Origin: Syngnathus acus
Taxonomy: Eukaryota; Chordata; Actinopteri; Syngnathiformes; Syngnathidae
DNA length: 64,000 nt
Direction of reading: 5' to 3'
Assembly: GCF_901709675.1 (NCBI RefSeq)
Contig: NC_051094.1
Location: 868,001-932,000, forward strand
A program made the position numbers and the translations under genes. The number at the start of each line of letters is the position of its first letter. Positions within the stretch are counted from its first letter, which is position 1. This document shows, one piece after another, positions 60,401-64,000 of this stretch. The notes beneath the pieces were generated by a model. It searched no databases. It was not told where the DNA came from and saw only the letters and a list, made by a program, of their open reading frames with translations.

Positions 60401-61777
60401 GGCGCTGTCAAACAAAGGCGCTGTGTTTAGCTTCAAGAGGTCGGAAAATCATCCAGGGCCAATCAGCTCATCTTGGATACTGTACGCTAATCCGCTCAGT
60501 ACGTGCGGTGGCGAAACTCCCGGCTTATATAAAGATCTCAAATATGCATGGGGTTTCTCTCCACAAAATGCAAGGGATAAGCTGCTTTAAAAAATAAATT
60601 CAGAGCTGAGCAGAGCAGAGGAGAAATAAATGTAGGCCTGGGAGAAGGGGGGAGGCGGGGTCGGGAATCAGCCCCACGTTAAAAATACATAAAGCTGAGA
60701 AGAAACATCTTCCCAACAAATCACAGATTTTAATTGTTAATATTCAAATCAGTGTGTTCTTTTATCTAATGCTCCCTCATGTACTTTCACAGCTTTACTG
60801 AAGATGAAAGCAGACTGCCTCAGGCTTCCTTCCCACAAGCGACAAAAAATGTCTGCTAAAAGCAGCCAACTAGCAAATTTGACTTGAACCCATCCACCGT
60901 TTTCCATCGCCTTTGTCAAAAGAGATATTTTTAGGAAATACTCACTTTGGCCCAGTGTGAGAGAGCAGGTACAACAGAGGATAGTCCAAAGAATCAGGAC
61001 TCTCCTAGGACACACACAAAAAAAAAAAAACATTTGAATCCAAAACATTCATGTTTCATACTGAAGTCATCTTTTATTAATATCAACAGTTGCTACGGAG
61101 GTGATAATGGCAGTGCTGGCTTCACACAAATGATTTGTTTTTTCAAGCTTTTCCATTCCCATAATGTGGTTGTGTGTGGCTTGCTAACGGCGCTTGTAAT
61201 ACAGGAAGTTTATTACGGTTGTGGTTTTTCCCAGAGAGCTGCTGTAAACCGGCGGTCAAACCACTCCACTGACATTACTCAGGACTCCCCCCCTCCCATC
61301 CTCCCCCCTCCTCTCTCTCTCTTAGATATTAAAACAAAAAAGATAAGTGGGTGTGCACTCGGCTCACACTGTATGTACAGTAGTGTACACTACTGATGAG
61401 TGCGTACATATGATGCAACACTGCTTTTTTTTCTTCTCTCTATCTCTCCTCCCTTTTTGGGGGGAGAGAGGGGGGGCAACCAATAAACAGAAGATGATGC
61501 ACTAGCGTGGGAGGAGAGATGAGGAGGGCTTGTCTCCTCCTCCTCTCATCCATCTTTTTTGAACACCAAATCACAGTTCAGCTGCCAAAAGGGGACGATG
61601 AAAACTTTTTTCCACTCTGTGCAGTTGTTTAAATCCTATGAGTTAATCGAGGTGGCTGGCGGTGTGTTCATTAGGTTGGTTTTATCTCATGCGAGCAGAA
61701 ATAAGATGCAAAAGTGAGACGGTGACTCACCCCCCGGCTCCTTTGAGTTCGGAGTGCGGGGCATTGTCCGGCTCCAT
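29202..61777 (-). CDS. col24a1: COL24A1, collagen alpha-1(XXIV) chain, complete gene in 61 coding exons
   Basis: Minus-strand gene whose 61 coding exons, all with GT-AG borders, join in frame to about 1669 residues (human 1714, as I recall). Exon lists are in the four sub-entries. The product is a secreted fibrillar collagen of the XXIV/XXVII group, forming homotrimers in bone- and cartilage-type matrix. Domain order: signal peptide (about 1-34), TSPN/laminin-G-like domain (about 40-245), Ser/Thr/Pro-rich region, Gly-X-Y helix (about 435-1423) with two interruptions, and COLFI C-propeptide ending VCFL. I chose XXIV over XXVII because of [49 protein letters not shown] and the C-terminal VCFL, all close to human COL24A1. 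No frameshift, stop or missing Gly exon was seen. Flank: convergent with SDR copy 2; nothing upstream. Confidence 0.96.
30555..56592 (-). CDS. col24a1: COL24A1 exons 4-56: triple-helical Gly-X-Y region
   Basis: Exons (low-high): 56539-56592, 54053-54106, 52440-52493, 52202-52255, 49303-49347, 47760-47813, 46282-46326, 45557-45610, 45100-45144, 43662-43715, 42940-42984, 42816-42869, 42683-42727, 41892-41945, 41734-41787, 41574-41627, 41420-41473, 41291-41344, 41166-41210, 40773-40826, 40588-40632, 40453-40506, 40231-40284, 40010-40063, 39770-39823, 38852-38905, 38467-38511, 38249-38293, 38132-38185, 37526-37579, 37400-37453, 37180-37233, 37053-37106, 35717-35824, 35586-35639, 35327-35434, 35181-35234, 34280-34333, 33540-33596, 33234-33287, 33068-33121, 32937-32990, 32769-32822, 32160-32267, 31989-32096, 31775-31882, 31647-31700, 31520-31582, 31243-31296, 31131-31166, 30787-30804, 30658-30693, 30555-30581. 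Nearly every exon begins with a complete Gly codon. Interruptions are [15 protein letters not shown] (52440 exon) and [11 protein letters not shown] (33540 exon, 57 nt), both known for this group. Confidence 0.95.
36117..36285. mobile_element. 169-bp MITE with perfect terminal inverted repeats and TA flanks
   Basis: The left end starts CCGTAATTTTCGGACTATAA and the right end is its exact reverse complement; the perfect inverted repeat covers 25 bases and is flanked on both sides by TA. The interior has three more copies of the TATAAGTCGC motif. No coding capacity. This is a TA-inserting non-autonomous DNA element within a COL24A1 intron (35825-37052); I recall very similar repeats from many fish genomes. 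Confidence 0.85.
37870..37896. repeat. (GTT)n microsatellite
   Basis: About nine GTT units followed by a short T run in a COL24A1 intron. Confidence 0.85.
41946..49302 (-). other. COL24A1 introns over 300 bases in the N-terminal helix region
   Basis: Long introns are 41946-42682, 42985-43661, 43716-45099, 45145-45556, 45611-46281, 46327-47759 and 47814-49302. I see AT-rich simple sequence at about 47516-47575 and homopolymer runs, but no exon, RNA gene or complete transposon. Blocks such as 44510-44860 are less AT-rich and contain several CG dinucleotides; any enhancer role is a guess. Confidence 0.5.
54265..54632 (-). mobile_element. tRNA-derived SINE with 11-bp target-site duplication
   Basis: On the minus strand the element begins with a tRNA-like head (box A-like TAGCACGTCCGCCTCGC and a perfect box B GGTTCGATTCC at 54575-54585), continues through a conserved central block (GTTTTCTCCGGGCACTCC, CATCCCAAAAACATGC) and ends in ACTAAGCGGTTCAGAAAATG with a GATG repeat tail. 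The 11-bp direct repeat CCATTATTTCC flanks it at 54265-54275 and 54622-54632, which proves retroposition. The SINE body is about 346 bp and seems full length. The internal pol III promoter looks intact. It lies antisense-neutral: same strand as COL24A1, inside an intron. Confidence 0.9.
56299..56483. mobile_element. hAT-like short non-autonomous element
   Basis: The left end contains GGTGTCAAACTCGAGGCCC and the right end AGTTTGACACCCCTG; the outer bases form an imperfect terminal inverted repeat of the CAGGGGTGTCAAACT type known from hAT elements. The interior keeps GGCCCGC blocks. No clear 8-bp target duplication was found, so boundaries are approximate. Confidence 0.5.
57404..57470 (-). mobile_element. 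Remnant of a SINE tRNA-like head
   Basis: The stretch GAACTGTGAGGCGGAC with nearby GGAACCCAAGACC resembles the tRNA head of the intact SINE at 54276-54621 (AACTGCGAGGCGGAC, GGAATCGAACCC). Only the head is recognisable and box B is degenerate. Confidence 0.45.
58798..60023 (-). CDS. col24a1: COL24A1 exon 3: TSPN domain and variable Ser/Thr/Pro-rich region
   Basis: A single 1226-nt exon, as expected for type XXIV/XXVII collagens where the N-propeptide sits on one large exon. It begins [10 protein letters not shown], continues through a TSPN/laminin-G-like sandwich ([57 protein letters not shown]) with Cys residues placed as in the human protein. About 190 residues rich in Thr, Ser and Pro follow, with little similarity to mammals, and the exon closes with the first Gly-X-Y triplets ([13 protein letters not shown]). 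The N-propeptide probably limits fibril diameter, as in related minor fibrillar collagens. Confidence 0.95.
60024..60945 (-). other. COL24A1 intron 2
   Basis: A 922-base intron between the signal-peptide exon and the TSPN exon. It has an A run near 60358-60369 and a GGAGGCGGGG stretch near 60648-60660; nothing else is recognised. Confidence 0.5.
60946..61777 (-). CDS. col24a1: COL24A1 exons 1-2: start codon and signal peptide
   Basis: Exon 1 (61731-61777) encodes [15 protein letters not shown] and splits a Gly codon at GTGAGT. Exon 2 (60946-61004) continues [19 protein letters not shown], the hydrophobic core of the signal peptide, then splits an Asn codon. The 17-residue polar leader before the hydrophobic core is longer than average; translation might start elsewhere, but this ATG is in frame and its exon has a strong donor. 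The intron between (61005-61730, about 730 bases) holds pyrimidine-rich tracts near 61287-61322 and 61430-61475. Confidence 0.8.
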
Positions 61778-62250
61778 AGCGGTTACTTCATTCTTTCTTG
61801 GGGGGCTTCACTCCTGTCCGGATGAGGAAGAGGCGCTCTTTCCATCCCGGGTTGCAACTATTTTCCAAGTTCTTTTTTTTTCCCCTCTCAAATAAGAAAG
61901 TGATTTAAGGTTCCAAGTCAAACGCAGTCTGTCATTGTCTTCCACCTGCGCGTGTCTTCCCAAATCCTTGCAGCATTGCGCGCGTCTGTGTCTATATGTG
62001 TTGTGAGCGTGCAGACTTCCCGAAAATGAAAGTTTCTTGCGTGAGTGAGGGGGAGAAGAGAAGGAGGGGTGTGTGTGTGGGGGGGGGGGGATGCCTCCCT
62101 CTGTCGTGCTGTGGAGCTGCAGCAGGGACTTGAAGGTGTGTCCTCCTCCCTCCCTCCCTTCCTCCCTCCCAAACTCTGTGTGCAGCCCCCTCAAACTCCT
62201 CCTGGGGGGCTCCTCTTGCATGCGTGAGTGGAGCTTTACAGGAAGGATTT
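61778..62250 (-). promoter_or_regulatory. COL24A1 5' flank: likely leader and promoter with G/C homopolymer tracts
   Basis: Directly upstream of the start codon. It contains pyrimidine tracts, a GTGTGTGTG-(G)11 run ending near 62090, and CCTCCCT repeats near 62143-62170. The minus-strand motif GAGGGAGG recurs. Such G-rich tracts can bind Sp1/KLF factors or fold into G-quadruplexes, but no TATA box is clear. The extent of promoter and 5' UTR is inferred only from position. Confidence 0.4.
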
Positions 62251-64000
62251 AGGGGATCGTGACAATGAAAGAACCCCCAACATACACAATCAAGTTAAAG
62301 AGAAGTTAAATATTAGTGTTTCAATGAAATAAGTCCTTTATTAGTGACTTTGGGCCATTTCAACATGGCAGGACATTTTAAAAATGCACATGTTGAGTGT
62401 ATAAATGAAATTGTAATTGTCCTGGGACGAGATGAACTGTTGATGTCGTAAAGGGGATTCCTAAATGTTATTTCAAGGGAGGGGCAGCCAGTGTATAGTT
62501 ATTTAAGAAAATTCAAAGCAAAGTGGAGAAATGAAAAGTTGTTTACTAACATTTTACTTCTAAAAAACATTATTTTTATTTTTTTTATATATATGTTTTG
62601 TGCATATTCCTTCCAATCAGCTAGTCATAGTTTGAAAACGTGACAGAAAGCGACCTAAAGAGCCAAACGCATATTATTGCCTTTGCCATATGTTATTTTA
62701 GCTTTCACTGAACAATGTTAGTGGTTGAGTTTAAGAGCAATTCTGACCGCAGCTGTATTTTTTCTGTCCAAACCTTCTACATCCTGCACTACAAAACCAC
62801 AATTTCCCCAAAATGTCCATCTTGATACTTAAAACAAGACCTTGAAAATGGATTACCTTCGTGAATTTATATGAATGAGTCACTTGGCCAATCTAATTCA
62901 AGAGAACATTTATTTGTCGTGTGAAGAGAGAATTCTGGTTTTAGTTGTAGGTACATATTTTGAGAACTATAATAACCTTAATTGTTAATAACAAAAAAAA
63001 GTATCTTAATTGCAGTAAAAAGCAGTTGGGTGCTCTCTGGTGGGTGAAAGGACAAATGACAGAAAGGTGAGAGAGATTTTATGTACAAGCCACTTAGAAC
63101 GTAATCACCTCAGCAATCTTCAACTCATGGCTCGGACACATCATTTGTAACCCCGACCGACCAGACAGACAGAAACGTATATAAACACTCGCTTTGAGGT
63201 CAGGTCCACTTGTGTCATATTCATCTTGCACCACCGTTTCAAAAGTGACATCACGAGGTGTCAACGTATGGACAGTCTATTGATGGCAACTTTCTTTCCA
63301 GAACACGTCGCAGTGACAGAGACGTGTTGCAGGCCCGCTCGTGTACTGTGAAATTCCTCCGCGTGGAGAAAGTCCTCATTGACCTACGTTGACAGCCAGC
63401 GTCCGAGGGGAAACCCAACAGAGCGTCGATTCAGCTGCCTGCAACTGGATCCCGCCGAGGGCCTGGCCCCACCCCTCGCCTCGCCGTGCACCCATTGTGA
63501 TCCAGGAAGGCGGACCGAGCCTGTCGCCTTCAAAGAACGCCTCCCATGACCCAAGAGAGATACTCGACGGGCCTGTGATGGACGAGGTACTGGAAAATAG
63601 TATTTTCATTTTGTGGCTTCCTAAGTGATTTTTTTTTCTCCTTACTTCATTGGAACACAATGACGGGTTGTGCATTTGGTACCTGGAACTGATCCAACTT
63701 AACCCAGCAGCTGTAGAAATCAATACAATACAAAAAGAACGGATAGCTTACTTTCGCTTCGCATTCATTTGAATGTAAACAAAAAAAATTGCTTTGACCT
63801 GCAAATATTTTCGTATCAGAGACACTTAAGTTTATAAACCAAGGCTCTACTCGCAAGTTACTCGCAAGTTGAAACAGTTCACGGTCCTTTTGAAAAACAG
63901 TTCACAGAAGACTGACATCTGTTTTTGAAAAGTTGAAATGTGCAGAATATTAGGAACACTTCCTGACTGCTCATCCTTGATTTTTTTTATAGTTGTTTTA
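62251..64000. other. Upstream intergenic DNA without recognised genes
   Basis: AT-rich apart from a GC-richer block at about 63360-63590 that has a stop-free plus-strand reading and a possible donor (GACGAG-GTACTG near 63586). The translation resembles no family I know and no ATG start is present in that frame, so I do not call an exon. Confidence 0.45.

Noticed and set aside
29202-61777. COL27A1 or a type V/XI collagen
   Set aside because: The single large N-propeptide exon, the two helix interruptions, the [14 protein letters not shown] block and the VCFL terminus fit COL24A1 better. Types V/XI lack these interruptions.
63360-63628. Candidate exon of an upstream gene
   Set aside because: The frame lacks an ATG, no acceptor is convincing and the product is unrecognised; only mentioned in the flank entry.

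Overview
The window is eukaryotic chromosomal DNA, most likely from a ray-finned (teleost) fish. The evidence is GT-AG introns, vertebrate protein-coding genes with fish-like sequences, an intact Rex3-type (RTE clade) LINE, a tRNA-derived SINE of a kind abundant in fish, several MITE-like inverted-repeat elements and many microsatellites. The species cannot be named from the sequence. There is no operon, phage, plasmid or CRISPR structure.

Layout, left to right. Positions 1-3044 hold a Rex3-like LINE with one uninterrupted endonuclease/reverse-transcriptase ORF. About 7.7 kb of intergenic DNA follows (to 10765), with microsatellites and a long imperfect hairpin. HSCB, the mitochondrial Fe-S co-chaperone, lies on the minus strand at 10766-12996 in six coding exons. 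A short divergent promoter interval separates it from plus-strand exons at 13138-13874 that are probably 5'-untranslated exons of LRRC8A. LRRC8A (VRAC volume-regulated anion channel) occupies 15521-18058 in two coding exons; its 150-nt intron has no in-frame stop, so a simple ORF call gives a false 50-residue insertion. PPIL3 (spliceosomal cyclophilin) is at 20495-21863, with a first coding exon holding only the ATG. Two tandem classical short-chain dehydrogenase/reductase (SDR) genes follow at 22653-24723 and 25765-28248; they share an eight-exon structure and are very similar.

The right half, 29202-61777 on the minus strand, is a complete COL24A1 (collagen alpha-1(XXIV)) gene. I could place 61 coding exons that join in frame for about 1669 residues: signal peptide, thrombospondin-N-like (TSPN) domain, Ser/Thr/Pro-rich region, a Gly-X-Y helix encoded mostly by 54- and 45-nt exons and containing the two known interruptions, and a fibrillar C-propeptide (COLFI) ending in VCFL. 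Its larger introns carry a SINE with target-site duplication, a 169-bp MITE and a hAT-like element. Positions 61778-64000 are the COL24A1 5' flank.

The genes do not form one pathway: Fe-S assembly, ion channel, splicing, a dehydrogenase pair and matrix collagen. As far as I recall, their human orthologues lie on different chromosomes, so the order appears lineage-specific. I found no convincing new molecular system. The most notable observations are the LINE/SINE pair with homologous 3' tails, the SDR duplication with uneven divergence, an SDR stop codon made from a retroelement-associated (TAA)n tail, the stop-free LRRC8A intron, and a possible degenerate hammerhead-ribozyme-like motif.
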